From assembly GCF_022549225.1 (NCBI RefSeq), contig NZ_JAKZFD010000013.1, positions 62,001 through 126,000 on the forward strand: a stretch of 64,000 bases of DNA, read 5' to 3'. The notes below the pieces were generated by a model. The model saw only the letters and a list, made by a program, of their open reading frames with translations, searched no databases and was not told the DNA's origin. Shown here piece by piece: positions 19,477-28,237 of this stretch; position 1 is the stretch's first letter; every line of letters begins with the position of its first letter. The translations under genes were made by a program, and so were the position numbers. Origin of the DNA: Pelomonas sp. CA6. GTDB lineage: Bacteria > Pseudomonadota > Gammaproteobacteria > Burkholderiales > Burkholderiaceae_C.

Positions 19477-20738
19477 GGCGGCTGTGCCCATCCGCCGGGC
19501 GCCTTCACATAGCTGCCCGCCTGGCGGCTGAGGCGCTGCAGCACGGCCGCGTCGTAGACCAGCTCGACGAGGCCGGGGCCGGCGACGGCGCATTCGCCTT
19601 CGCTCACCACGGCGCCCTGGACGCGGCCGCTGCGCCAGGGGTAGGGGTTGTGCCAGCGCAGCCCCTCGCTGGCATGGAGCAGGCCGTGCACCTGCAGCGC
19701 GCCCTCCAGTTCCAGCCGGCCCAGCACGACCAGCAGCAGCGGGCGTTCGGGACTGCCCAGCGGGCTGTCCATCGACCCGCCTTGCTGCAGGCGGACCGTG
19801 CCACGCGCCACCAGCAGCCGGTGCCCGCCGGCCAGCGCACGATCCAGCGCGGCGCGGCAGTCCTCGGGCGCGCAATGGAGCACAAAGGCGGCCGGCTGCC
19901 CGGCGTAGCGCGCCGGCCCCATGCCGAACAGCTGGCTGAACAGGCGGCCAGGCTGCAGCTGCGTGTCGCCCAGAGCCAGAGGCGGTGGGGACGCCGACGA
20001 CGCGGGCGTGCCCGCCAACCCGAGGACCTCGCCCTGGACGGCCAGGGCGGCGCTGTGCAGCAGCGGTCCTGGCGGCGCGCCCGCCAGGCGCCCCAGCGCC
20101 AGCGCGCCGCCACTGTCGACCGGGCCGGCGCAGGTGAGCGGTGCCGCGGGCCAGCTGCGCAGTGCGGGCAGCAGGGCCACGTCCTGGCTGATCTCGTCGC
20201 GGCCCACGCGTTCTTGAACCCGCGTAGGCAGGTCGTCACAGCGCGCCAGCGCCGCGCTGCAGCCGCGCGCCTGGAGCCGCAGCAGGCCCTGCCCGCCGGG
20301 GACGGCGCTGATGCGCAGGCTGAATGCCGCCTGCGGACGCGAAGGCAGCGCGGGGGCGTCAGTGGCGCAGCGGCATTGCCAGCGCAGGGGCGCACTGAGC
20401 GCGCACTCGGCTGGCGCTTGGGCCGGGGCCGCCAGGGGCGACCACGGGTCCGTTGGCAGGACGGCCTGCAACTGGCGCTCGCGAAAGCCCAGGTGGTCGG
20501 GGCTGTCGCCGGGTTGGCAGGCGCCGTCGATGGCGCCCCCGTTGAGCTGAGCCAGCGCCCAGGCGATGCCGGCCTGGGCCGCCTCGTTCGCCTGCGCGAG
20601 CGGACGCTGCTGCGCGGCCAGGCCTTGTTCCATCAGGACGTTGCGGCTGGCGTACAGCAGGGCCAGAGTCAGCGTGGCCAGCAGGGCCAGGACCAGGCCC
20701 AACAGTGCCGCGCCCCGCTGGAATCGGCCCGCCGTCAT
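19473..20738 (-). CDS. pilX: PilX-like minor pilin assembly protein, unusually long
   Basis: 421 residues, about twice a usual PilX. The N-terminus FQRGAALLGLVLALLATLTL is a prepilin-like helix without Glu at +5, as in other PilX proteins. The following ~330 residues hold several Cys and Gly/Ala-rich stretches and the segment LLLVVLGRLELEGALQVHGLLHASEGLRW, which resembles beta-solenoid-type repeats. The start codon shares one base with the pilW stop (TGATG). I infer an enlarged surface or tip domain. Confidence 0.75.
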   Translation of the reverse strand: MTAGRFQRGAALLGLVLALLATLTLALLYASRNVLMEQGLAAQQRPLAQANEAAQAGIAWALAQLNGGAIDGACQPGDSPDHLGFRERQLQAVLPTDPWSPLAAPAQAPAECALSAPLRWQCRCATDAPALPSRPQAAFSLRISAVPGGQGLLRLQARGCSAALARCDDLPTRVQERVGRDEISQDVALLPALRSWPAAPLTCAGPVDSGGALALGRLAGAPPGPLLHSAALAVQGEVLGLAGTPASSASPPPLALGDTQLQPGRLFSQLFGMGPARYAGQPAAFVLHCAPEDCRAALDRALAGGHRLLVARGTVRLQQGGSMDSPLGSPERPLLLVVLGRLELEGALQVHGLLHASEGLRWHNPYPWRSGRVQGAVVSEGECAVAGPGLVELVYDAAVLQRLSRQAGSYVKAPGGWAQPP

Positions 20739-21478
20739 CACGGCCCCGATGCCGCGGGGGCGGCGCACCGGCCGCCGCGGTCGTCGTTGGGCAGGCGCAG
20801 GTCCATGCGGACCTGGCGGCGCAGACCTGAGTCCAGCGCGGACGCGGCCACCAGCCGCAGATGCAACTCGCGCACGGCCACCCAGGGCGGGCAGTCCGGG
20901 GTGTCGGCAGGGCAGGGGCGCTCACACAAATCGGGCAGGGGCTGGCGAGGCCCGTCCAGTCTGGCCTCGAAAGCCAGCACGCGCAGCAGCTTGCGGTCGG
21001 TCAGCGGCTGGTAGACGCCGGCCAGCCGATATTCCAGTTGTTCATCGCGCAACCGGAAACCGAACTGCTCGTTGGCATCGACGCCGCCGCCTTCATCCGA
21101 GCCGTCGGCGCGATCCTCGGCGCGTGCATAGCTGTAGTCCAGGCGCGTGCCGCTGCTGTCGATGCTGACGCGGGCATGGGGGTTGGCCGCCGCTGGGCCG
21201 TCGCCGTCTCGCCACACGCCCCGTGCCGGCTGTGCCCAGCCGCCGGCGCGCGGCAGGTCGTGTCGCATCAGCTGCACGATGGCGCGCAGCTCCTGCTGCA
21301 GCTGCAGTTCCAGGCTGAGTCGGGCGCGCTCGCCCAGCTGCACGGCCGTCAGGGTCAGCGCGCTGGCCATGATCATCAGGCCCACCAGCAGTCCGATCAT
21401 CAGCTCGACCAGGGTCAGCCCGCGTTGCCGTCCCAAGCGGTGGGCGAGGCGAGGCGGGAGCGGGGTGGGTCTGCTCAT
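20738..21478 (-). CDS. pilW: Type IV minor pilin PilW-like
   Basis: 246 residues. The prepilin motif RQRGLTLVELMIGLLVGLMI has Gly at -1 and Glu at +5, with the extra hydrophobic residues typical of PilW. The long periplasmic domain has paired Cys (LCERPCPADTPDCPPW). It begins one base beyond the pilE-like stop and shares one base with pilX. Confidence 0.87.
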   Translation of the reverse strand: MSRPTPLPPRLAHRLGRQRGLTLVELMIGLLVGLMIMASALTLTAVQLGERARLSLELQLQQELRAIVQLMRHDLPRAGGWAQPARGVWRDGDGPAAANPHARVSIDSSGTRLDYSYARAEDRADGSDEGGGVDANEQFGFRLRDEQLEYRLAGVYQPLTDRKLLRVLAFEARLDGPRQPLPDLCERPCPADTPDCPPWVAVRELHLRLVAASALDSGLRRQVRMDLRLPNDDRGGRCAAPAASGP

Positions 21479-21479
21479 G

Positions 21480-21929
21480 TCAGTGGGGCCAGCAGTCCTG
21501 GCTGCTGTCGCGGCCGAGATGGTCGCGCGCGACGCGGGTCAGCCTGCCGTTGTCCAGGCGCATGCCCATCAGGGCGCAGCGTTGGTCGTCCGCCTGATCG
21601 CCCTGGGCGCGGGCATCGACGGCATAGCCGGTGGCGGAACTGTCGGCAAGGGCCAGTCGATAGTGGCCCGCGGGCGATTGCGGCGGCAGGCGCAACTGCT
21701 CGACGAGGTCGGACGCGTAGTCGGGGGCCTGGGCACGCCAGCGTTCCTGAGCCTGCGTCACGGCATTGAGCGCCAGCAGCGCGTCGGCCCGGCGGCCTTT
21801 GAGCAGGGACTGCCGGTAGCTGGGCAGGGCGAGCGTGGCCAGCACGGCGAGCATCGCCAGCACCACCAGCAGCTCCACCAGCGTCACTCCCGGCGCGGGC
21901 CTTCGCGGCGGTGCCGGGCGCTCAGACAC
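21480..21929 (-). CDS. pilE: Type IV minor pilin PilE-like
   Basis: 149 residues. The GTG at 21929, overlapping the end of the previous gene by eight bases, is the only start that leaves a short leader (VSERPAPPRRPAPG) before VTLVELLVVLAMLAVLATLA, a textbook prepilin helix with Glu at +5. The C-terminus has the Cys pair (DDQRCAL...SQDCWPH) of PilE-type minor pilins. Assignment to PilE rather than another minor pilin rests on its order between fimT/gspH and pilW. Confidence 0.82.
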   Translation of the reverse strand: MSERPAPPRRPAPGVTLVELLVVLAMLAVLATLALPSYRQSLLKGRRADALLALNAVTQAQERWRAQAPDYASDLVEQLRLPPQSPAGHYRLALADSSATGYAVDARAQGDQADDQRCALMGMRLDNGRLTRVARDHLGRDSSQDCWPH

Positions 21930-22470
21930 AGGCGGGCAACCCGGCATGGGCCTGCGGCAGCGTGCAGCGGCGTGCGCGGCCCATGAGGCTGACGACAACG
22001 CGTACCGCGCGGCCATCGGGATGGGCCAGCTCCAGCGTGCCGGTGCTGCTGACCGTGCCCTGGCGGCCGCTGAAGAGCAGGTGATTGACGTTGCTGCGCA
22101 GCTCGGTCGGATCCCGGTCCCGCGCGAAGCCCTGGCTGCGCAGGGCCAGCGCACCGGGCTGACAGGTGCTGCGGCCATCCACCCCGCATGTGCAGTCGCC
22201 ACGCTTGCCCACATGGACGACATAGCAGGCGCCCTCGCTGCCGCGCTGGAGCTGGAAATGGACCTCGGTGGCCAGGCGCAGCGCATCGCTGCGAGATTGC
22301 TGCAGGTCGGCCATCAGCTGGTCGGCGCGGCCGTGGAGCCGCTGCCAGTCCAGCATCCGGCGCGCCGAGGGCAGGGCCAGGTTCGTCAGCAGAGCCAACA
22401 GGCCCAGGCAGACGAGGATCTCGATCATGCTGACGCCGAGGGCGCCAGGCCGGGCAGGGACGGGGGGCAT
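21922..22470 (-). CDS. GspH/FimT-family pseudopilin
   Basis: 182 residues. The prepilin helix is LGVSMIEILVCLGLLALLTN, with Glu at +5 after Gly-Val; QQSRSDALRLATEVHF is the conserved FimT/GspH region. Two Cys pairs lie in the C-terminal half. The ATG has GGAG upstream. It is the first gene of the minor pilin set, 119 bases after nrdR. It would help prime type IV pilus assembly. Confidence 0.85.
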   Translation of the reverse strand: MPPVPARPGALGVSMIEILVCLGLLALLTNLALPSARRMLDWQRLHGRADQLMADLQQSRSDALRLATEVHFQLQRGSEGACYVVHVGKRGDCTCGVDGRSTCQPGALALRSQGFARDRDPTELRSNVNHLLFSGRQGTVSSTGTLELAHPDGRAVRVVVSLMGRARRCTLPQAHAGLPACV

Positions 22471-22589
22471 GGTGACTCCGTCGGCAGTGATGACGGTGTC
22501 ACTCTAGGAATTCGGGGCGGCGGTGGCTTCGCACCCAAGGGGGATGCCCGCCCCCTGTTGTCAGGACGCGGTGCGGGCGTGCGTTCGGC

Positions 22590-23033
<444 letters not shown>

Positions 23034-23051
23034 GCGGTCGCCTGCGCCGAT

Positions 23052-24302
23052 TCAGCGGTAGACCGGGAACTGGCGCGTCAGAGCCGCGACCTTCTCGCGC
23101 ACGGCTGCCAGGTTGGCCTCGTCCTGCGGCTTGTCGAGCACATCGGCGATCAGGTGGGCGGTGGCGCGCACCTGCTCTTCCTTGAAGCCACGCGTGGTCA
23201 TGGCCGGCGTGCCCAGGCGGATGCCGCTGGTGATCATGGGCTTCTGCGGGTCGTTGGGAATGCCGTTCTTGTTGCAGGTCATGTGGGCCGCGCCCAGGAT
23301 GGCCTCGGCTTCCTTGCCGGTCAGACCCTTGGGTCGCAGGTCCACCAGCATCACATGGCTCTCGGTGCGGCCGGAGACGATGCGCAGGCCGCGCTCGATC
23401 AGCGTTTCAGCCAGCACCTTGGCATTCTTCACCACCTGTTCCTGGTAGGCCTTGAACTCGGGCGTCAGCGCTTCCTTGAAGGCGACGGCCTTGCCGGCGA
23501 TGACGTGCATCAGCGGGCCGCCCTGGATGCCGGGGAAGATCGCGGAGTTGATCTTCTTCGCGATCTCTTCGCTGTTGGTCAGGATGATGCCGCCGCGCGG
23601 GCCGCGCAGGCTCTTGTGCGTGGTCGAGGTGACGACGTCGGCGAAGGGCACCGGGTTGGGGTAGACGCCCGCGGCGATCAGGCCGGCGTAATGGGCCATG
23701 TCCACCATGAAGTAGGCGCCGATCTCCTTGGCGATCTTGCTGAAGCGCTCGAAATCGATGCGCAGCGAGTAGGCCGACGCGCCAGCGATGATCAGGCGGG
23801 GCTTGTGCTCGCGGGCGGTGGCTTCCATCGCCTCGTAGTCGATCTCTTCCTTGTCGTTCAGGCCGTAGGAGACGACCTTGAACCACTTGCCGCTCATGTT
23901 CAGCGCCATGCCGTGGGTCAGGTGGCCGCCTTCGGACAGGCTCATGCCCATGATGGTGTCGCCGGGCTGCAGCAGACCGAAGAACACGCCCTGGTTGGCC
24001 TGCGAGCCGGAATTGGGCTGGACGTTGGCGAACTGCGCGCCGTAGAGCTGCTTCAGGCGGTCGATGGCCAGTTGCTCGACCACGTCCACGTACTCACAGC
24101 CACCGTAATAGCGCTTGCCGGGATAGCCTTCGGCGTACTTGTTGGTCAGCTGGCTGCCCTGGGCCTGCATCACGGCGGGGGAGGTGTAGTTCTCCGAGGC
24201 GATCAGCTCGATGTGGTCTTCCTGACGCTGGTTCTCGTGCTGGATGGCCGCCCACAGATCGGGGTCCACATTGGCGACGGTCGAAAGATTGCGGTCAAAC
24301 AT
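23052..24302 (-). CDS. glyA: Serine hydroxymethyltransferase
   Basis: 416 residues. It converts serine and tetrahydrofolate to glycine and methylene-tetrahydrofolate. Visible marks: [20 protein letters not shown], the YYGGCEYVD folate/PLP region, [24 protein letters not shown], and the PLP Lys in [16 protein letters not shown]. This is the first gene of the long minus-strand run and supplies one-carbon units also needed near the dNTP control gene nrdR. Confidence 0.98.
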   Translation of the reverse strand: MFDRNLSTVANVDPDLWAAIQHENQRQEDHIELIASENYTSPAVMQAQGSQLTNKYAEGYPGKRYYGGCEYVDVVEQLAIDRLKQLYGAQFANVQPNSGSQANQGVFFGLLQPGDTIMGMSLSEGGHLTHGMALNMSGKWFKVVSYGLNDKEEIDYEAMEATAREHKPRLIIAGASAYSLRIDFERFSKIAKEIGAYFMVDMAHYAGLIAAGVYPNPVPFADVVTSTTHKSLRGPRGGIILTNSEEIAKKINSAIFPGIQGGPLMHVIAGKAVAFKEALTPEFKAYQEQVVKNAKVLAETLIERGLRIVSGRTESHVMLVDLRPKGLTGKEAEAILGAAHMTCNKNGIPNDPQKPMITSGIRLGTPAMTTRGFKEEQVRATAHLIADVLDKPQDEANLAAVREKVAALTRQFPVYR

Positions 24303-24477
24303 GGTGTGTCAGCTCAAGGGTTGACGCCGGACCGCCCGTGCGACGGCACAGGTTTCAGGCGGCCCAGGCGAACGGCATTCGACGCACCGAACGGTGTCGT
24401 CGCTCGCGCTTCCCGGTGGTGACCCACCTCGGCCGCCCCGTTGCGGGGCCGCCTGATCGCCAGTCGCGCGAGCCCGC

Positions 24478-24507
24478 AGTGTAGCGGACTGCGGCTCGCT
24501 CTTTCAG
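24478..24507 (-). promoter_or_regulatory. Possible sigma-70 promoter for glyA
   Basis: On the minus strand, CTGAAA (24502-24507) and TACACT (24478-24483) are 18 bases apart, leaving a leader of about 165 bases before glyA. The leader holds a GC-rich hairpin around 24430-24453 (GCCCCG-TTG-CGGGGC on the plus strand) but I cannot match it to a known riboswitch. Confidence 0.3.
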
Positions 24508-25337
24508 TGCGCCAGCGCGACGCGATCTTCGCGCAGCGGCTCGGCCGGTGCGCTGGGCGCCGCCGGTCGGGCCGGGGCGCGGCCGCCCGAGGCGACGGCA
24601 CGCAGTTGGTCTTGTTCGGCCAGCACGCGGCCGGCATAGCCGGTGTCGTCGTTCAGGTTGGCGGCGCCGACGTAGTAGCGCAGGCCTTCCTCGATGCCGC
24701 CGGCGCGCTGGATGCACTCCTTCAGCACCTGCACGCCCACGCGCAGATTGGTCACCGGGTCGAAGGCGGCGAGGGTGCCGCCGAAGGCCTGGTACTTCTC
24801 GTCATGGACACGGGTCATGACCTGCATCAGCCCCTGGGCGCCCACCGCGCTCTGCGCGAAAGGATTGAAGCCGGACTCGATGGCCATGATGGCCAGGATC
24901 AGCGTCGGCTCCACGCGGGCGCGCTGCCCGACGTCCCAGGCTTCCTTGACCAGGCGGGCCACCGGCTCCGGCGCGACGCGGTACTTGCGCGCCAGCCATT
25001 GGGTCACCGCGGCCTGCTGGCGGTTCAGCTCCTTGGGGTCGGCGGCCGTGGCGCGGCTGATCGCGTCGGGCTCGGCGGTCAGCGCGATCACGTCGCCGTT
25101 GGCCTCGTGGCGCGCTTCCTGGCGCGCGTTGAGCCAGCCCAGCACCTCGGTTTCCAGGCGATGACGCAGGTCGGCCTGGCTGCTGAAGACCAGACCGATG
25201 GCGACCACGGCAAAGCCCACCAGGGCCAGCGTGTTGTGGCTGACCACGAGCATGCCCTGGGCGATGTCCTTGGCGAACAAGGTCATCGCCGCATGGCTGC
25301 GGCGGGCCAGTGAAATCAGATTGTGACGCGCTGTCAT
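24504..25337 (-). CDS. Lytic transglycosylase (SLT domain), membrane-anchored
   Basis: 277 residues from the ATG at 25337, chosen because AAAGGAG lies just upstream. One transmembrane helix near residues 33-55 (LVVSHNTLALVGFAVVAIGLVF) anchors it with the catalytic part outside the membrane. The SLT core is in the C-terminal half: catalytic Glu in ILAIMAIESGFNPFAQSAVGAQGLMQVM, and later YYVGAANLNDDTGYAGRVL. It would cleave murein to 1,6-anhydro products. It is divergent from ubiD across 247 bases that hold no gene. Confidence 0.9.
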   Translation of the reverse strand: MTARHNLISLARRSHAAMTLFAKDIAQGMLVVSHNTLALVGFAVVAIGLVFSSQADLRHRLETEVLGWLNARQEARHEANGDVIALTAEPDAISRATAADPKELNRQQAAVTQWLARKYRVAPEPVARLVKEAWDVGQRARVEPTLILAIMAIESGFNPFAQSAVGAQGLMQVMTRVHDEKYQAFGGTLAAFDPVTNLRVGVQVLKECIQRAGGIEEGLRYYVGAANLNDDTGYAGRVLAEQDQLRAVASGGRAPARPAAPSAPAEPLREDRVALAH

Positions 25338-25584
25338 GCGACTCCTTTCTGCACCCCGGTCCCGCCTCGGGAGAAGCGGGTGGCCGTTGGCGATAATGGG
25401 CCGGGCGGTGGTCGTGCTCATCACGGAGCAAGCAATCCGCGGCGCGGCGTCCATTGGCAGCGAGCGTCCCGGTCGTGAAACACGACATCAAGACAAGGGA
25501 TAACCCTGAAACAGGGCAGGCGAATTCTAAAGACCCGCAATAACCCGTCAAGCTGATAGGGCATTGTTCTAATTTCTTTTAGTT

Positions 25585-27138
25585 ATGAAGTACAGGGATC
25601 TGCGCGACTTCGTTCACGGACTGGAGGGCCTGGGGGCCCTCAAACGGGTGGTGGAGCCGGTGTCCGTGCGTCTGGAGATGACCGCGCTGGCGGACCGGGT
25701 ACTGCGTGCCGGCGGACCGGCGCTGCTGTTCGAGCGGCCCGAGGGCTACCGCACGCCGGTGCTGGCCAATCTGTTCGGCACGCCGCAGCGCGTGGCGCTG
25801 GGCATGGGCGCGCAGGACACCAGCGAGCTGCGCGAGGTGGGGCAGTTGCTGGCTTCGCTGAAGGAGCCCGAGCCGCCGCGCGGGCTCAAGGACGCGGGCC
25901 GGCTGGTGCAGATGGCCAAGGCCTTGTGGGACATGAAGCCGGCGCGCGTGCGCCAGCCGGTCTGCCAGCAGGAGGTGCTGCAGGGCGGCGAGGTGGACCT
26001 GAAGCAGCTGCCCATCCAGACCTGCTGGCCGGGCGACGTGGCGCCGCTGCTGACCTGGGGTTTGGTCGTGACGCGCGGCCCACAGGGCGTCGCGAAGCCC
26101 CGCCAGCGCCAGAACCTGGGTATCTACCGTCAGCAACTGATCGGGTCGCGCCAGCTGATCATGCGCTGGCTGGCGCATCGTGGTGGGGCGCTGGACTTCC
26201 GCGATTTCGCGCTCGCCAATCCGGGCCAGCCCTTTCCGATCGCGGTGGCGCTGGGGGCGGATCCGGCCACCATCCTGGGCGCGGTGACGCCGGTGCCGGA
26301 CAGCCTGTCGGAGTATCAGTTCGCCGGCCTGCTACGCGGCTCGCGCACCGAGCTGGCCGACACCGGCGTGGGCGAGGGCGGGCTGATGCTGCAGGTTCCC
26401 GCCCATGCGGAGATCGTGCTGGAAGGTCACATTCCGGTGGCCGAGCCGGGTTTCAGCGGTGTCAGCGAGGACGGCGTGCCGCTGAAGGAGAAGGGCGGCT
26501 ACCTGCATGCACTGGAGGGCCCCTATGGCGACCACACGGGCTATTACAACGAGCAGGACTGGTTCCCGGTCTTCGAGGTGCAGCGCCTGACGCGGCGCCA
26601 GAACCCGATCTACCACTCCACCTATACCGGCAAGCCGCCCGACGAGCCGGCCATCCTGGGCGTCGCGCTGAACGAGGTTTTCGTCCCCATCCTTCAGAAG
26701 CAGTTCCCGGAGATCACCGACTTCTATCTGCCGCCCGAGGGCTGCAGCTACCGCCTCGCGGTGATCTCCATCCGCAAGGCCTATGCCGGCCATGCCAAGC
26801 GGCTGATGTTCGGGCTGTGGAGCTATCTGCGCCAGTTCATGTACACCAAGTTCATCGTCATCGTGGACGAGGACGTCAACATCCGCGACTGGCAGGACGT
26901 GATCTGGGCCATCACCACGCGCATGGACCCGGTGCGCGACACCACGCTGGTGGAGAGCACGCCGATCGACTACCTGGACTTCGCGTCGCCTGTCAGCGGG
27001 CTGGGTGGCAAGATGGGGCTGGATGCGACCAACAAATGGCCCGGCGAGACCGACCGCGAATGGGGCCGCGTGATCGAGATGCCGGCGGAGGTCCGCGGGC
27101 GTGCCGACGCGCTGTACCAGCGGCTGTTCGGCGTTTGA
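25585..27138 (+). CDS. ubiD: UbiD-family prenylated-FMN decarboxylase (4-hydroxy-3-polyprenylbenzoate decarboxylase)
   Basis: 517 residues, usual length. It removes the carboxyl group from polyprenyl-hydroxybenzoate in ubiquinone synthesis, using prenylated FMN made by UbiX (not in the window). Motifs: [22 protein letters not shown] start, [38 protein letters not shown], and [22 protein letters not shown], where the active-site Arg-Glu-Glu network is expected, and [20 protein letters not shown]. The short AT-rich stretch before the ATG has no strong ribosome site. Confidence 0.94.
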   Translation: MKYRDLRDFVHGLEGLGALKRVVEPVSVRLEMTALADRVLRAGGPALLFERPEGYRTPVLANLFGTPQRVALGMGAQDTSELREVGQLLASLKEPEPPRGLKDAGRLVQMAKALWDMKPARVRQPVCQQEVLQGGEVDLKQLPIQTCWPGDVAPLLTWGLVVTRGPQGVAKPRQRQNLGIYRQQLIGSRQLIMRWLAHRGGALDFRDFALANPGQPFPIAVALGADPATILGAVTPVPDSLSEYQFAGLLRGSRTELADTGVGEGGLMLQVPAHAEIVLEGHIPVAEPGFSGVSEDGVPLKEKGGYLHALEGPYGDHTGYYNEQDWFPVFEVQRLTRRQNPIYHSTYTGKPPDEPAILGVALNEVFVPILQKQFPEITDFYLPPEGCSYRLAVISIRKAYAGHAKRLMFGLWSYLRQFMYTKFIVIVDEDVNIRDWQDVIWAITTRMDPVRDTTLVESTPIDYLDFASPVSGLGGKMGLDATNKWPGETDREWGRVIEMPAEVRGRADALYQRLFGV

Positions 27139-27183
27139 ACGCCGACCTGGGGAAATCCTGAGGCCCGGCGTGCGGCCGGCGCC

Positions 27184-27212
27184 TTGAAGCGCTCCCGGGT
27201 CTCGCCTACTGT
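27184..27212 (+). promoter_or_regulatory. Promoter of a candidate small RNA
   Basis: TTGAAG (27184-27189) and TACTGT (27207-27212) are separated by 17 bases, the best spacing for sigma-70, and are followed about 145 bases later by a strong terminator with no gene between. Confidence 0.45.
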
Positions 27213-27218
27213 TGAGAG

Positions 27219-27358
27219 GCCTGAGTTCAGGCGACCCGACTGGCGCAGTCTCTGCGCGCCAGGAGCCCTGCGGCAGTTGGCCGTGGAGCCCCAACGGTGG
27301 CGTCAGCCATCACCCCCTCCCGCACAGGAAGCCTCCCTGTCCGGGAGGGTTTCTATTT
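27219..27358 (+). ncRNA. Candidate small RNA of about 140 nt between ubiD and the DUF218 gene
   Basis: Between the promoter-like element and the terminator there is no credible reading frame but several hairpins: GCCTG-AGTT-CAGGC at 27219-27232, CTGGCGCAG-TCT-CTGCGCGCCAG (with a two-base bulge) at 27240-27262, and a stem around GTTGG/CCAAC at 27276-27295. A C-rich single-stranded stretch, CACCCCCTCCCGCAC, lies just before the terminator and would suit pairing with Shine-Dalgarno sequences. It could instead be a processed ubiD 3' tail. I could not match it to 6S or another named RNA with confidence. Confidence 0.45.
27328..27358 (+). terminator. Rho-independent terminator
   Basis: CCTCCC-TGTCC-GGGAGG, extended by outer GAA/TTTC pairing, followed by GTTTCTATTTG. 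It terminates ubiD read-through or the candidate small RNA. Confidence 0.75.
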
Positions 27359-27370
27359 GCCCCGAGTCCT

Positions 27371-28186
27371 TCAGTGGCCGGCCCACAGGGCCAGGCGCTC
27401 GTAGGCCACATAGCGCGCCTGCTGGATCCCGCGTTCGGACGGCAGCCAGTGCAGCCAGCGGCTGCCGGGGCCGGCGACCACGCCCACCGGGGCGGGCAGC
27501 AATTCCAGGTCCGGCCCCCAGCTGGCGCGGAAGGCGCGGATCGCGCGCGGCATGTGCTGTTCGTGCGTGACCAGGACGATACGTCGCAGCCCCAGCGGCT
27601 TCAGCATCGCGGTCGTGTAGCGCGCGTTGCTGGCCGTGTCCGCCGACTGCTGTTCCAGCCAGCGGGCGCTGTAGCCGAAATCCTCGCGGGCCACCTGGTC
27701 CATCAGGGTGGCCTCGGTGGGCAACGGCGGCTGGCGGCCGGGGCTGTGGCCACCGGAGATCAGCAGCGGCAGGCCGCTGATGCGCGCCAGCCGGATGGCA
27801 TAGCGCAGCCGCTCCAGCGTGAGCGGCTTGGGCTGTGGCGCCTCGTACTCGGGCGACCAGTCCTGGATGCCCCCACCCAGCACGACGATGGCCGTGTACG
27901 GATCGGCCCGCGGCCAGTGCGGCAGCGGTGGCACGGGCTCCAGCAGCAGGCGTTGCAGCAGCGCGGCACCCGCCACCGAGCTGCACAAACCGGCCAGCAG
28001 CGCGCCGCTCCAGGCCAGCCCCAGGCCCAGTCGCCGCCAGCGCAGCGCCAGCAGCAGTCCGAGCGCCAGCATCAGCAGTGGTCCGCCCGGCGGCAGCAGC
28101 AGCGCCGCGACGAGCGCATGCAGGATGGGATACAGATCGCTGAACAAAGGCATGGAGGTCGGCAGAGCGCGAAGAGGCGCCAGCAT
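27371..28186 (-). CDS. DUF218 (YdcF/SanA-like) membrane protein
   Basis: 271 residues. Two N-terminal hydrophobic helices (~15-70) are followed by a DUF218 domain: YTAIVVLGGGIQDW, RLRYAIRLARISGLPLLISGGHSPG, SADTASNARYTTAMLKPLGLRRIVLVTHEQHMPRA. The Gly-Gly loops and the ISGG...VTHEQHMPRA blocks define the family, linked to envelope maintenance (ElyC, SanA), but chemistry is unproven. The ATG at 28186 is the first; a second at 28153 is equally possible, and neither has a clear ribosome site. It is divergent from the DUF748 gene across 51 bases. Confidence 0.85.
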   Translation of the reverse strand: MLAPLRALPTSMPLFSDLYPILHALVAALLLPPGGPLLMLALGLLLALRWRRLGLGLAWSGALLAGLCSSVAGAALLQRLLLEPVPPLPHWPRADPYTAIVVLGGGIQDWSPEYEAPQPKPLTLERLRYAIRLARISGLPLLISGGHSPGRQPPLPTEATLMDQVAREDFGYSARWLEQQSADTASNARYTTAMLKPLGLRRIVLVTHEQHMPRAIRAFRASWGPDLELLPAPVGVVAGPGSRWLHWLPSERGIQQARYVAYERLALWAGH

Positions 28187-28237
28187 AATGACAGCCCGAT
28201 GCTCTGGTGCGCGACCGGAGCCTGTCCGCGCATAACA

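Noticed and set aside
24303-24470. A riboswitch in the glyA leader
   Set aside because: The leader is long enough and has a hairpin, but I found no conserved core of glycine, folate or SAM-type riboswitches.
27219-27358. The candidate RNA as 6S RNA
   Set aside because: It is shorter than usual 6S and I could not place the central bubble and closing stem with confidence.
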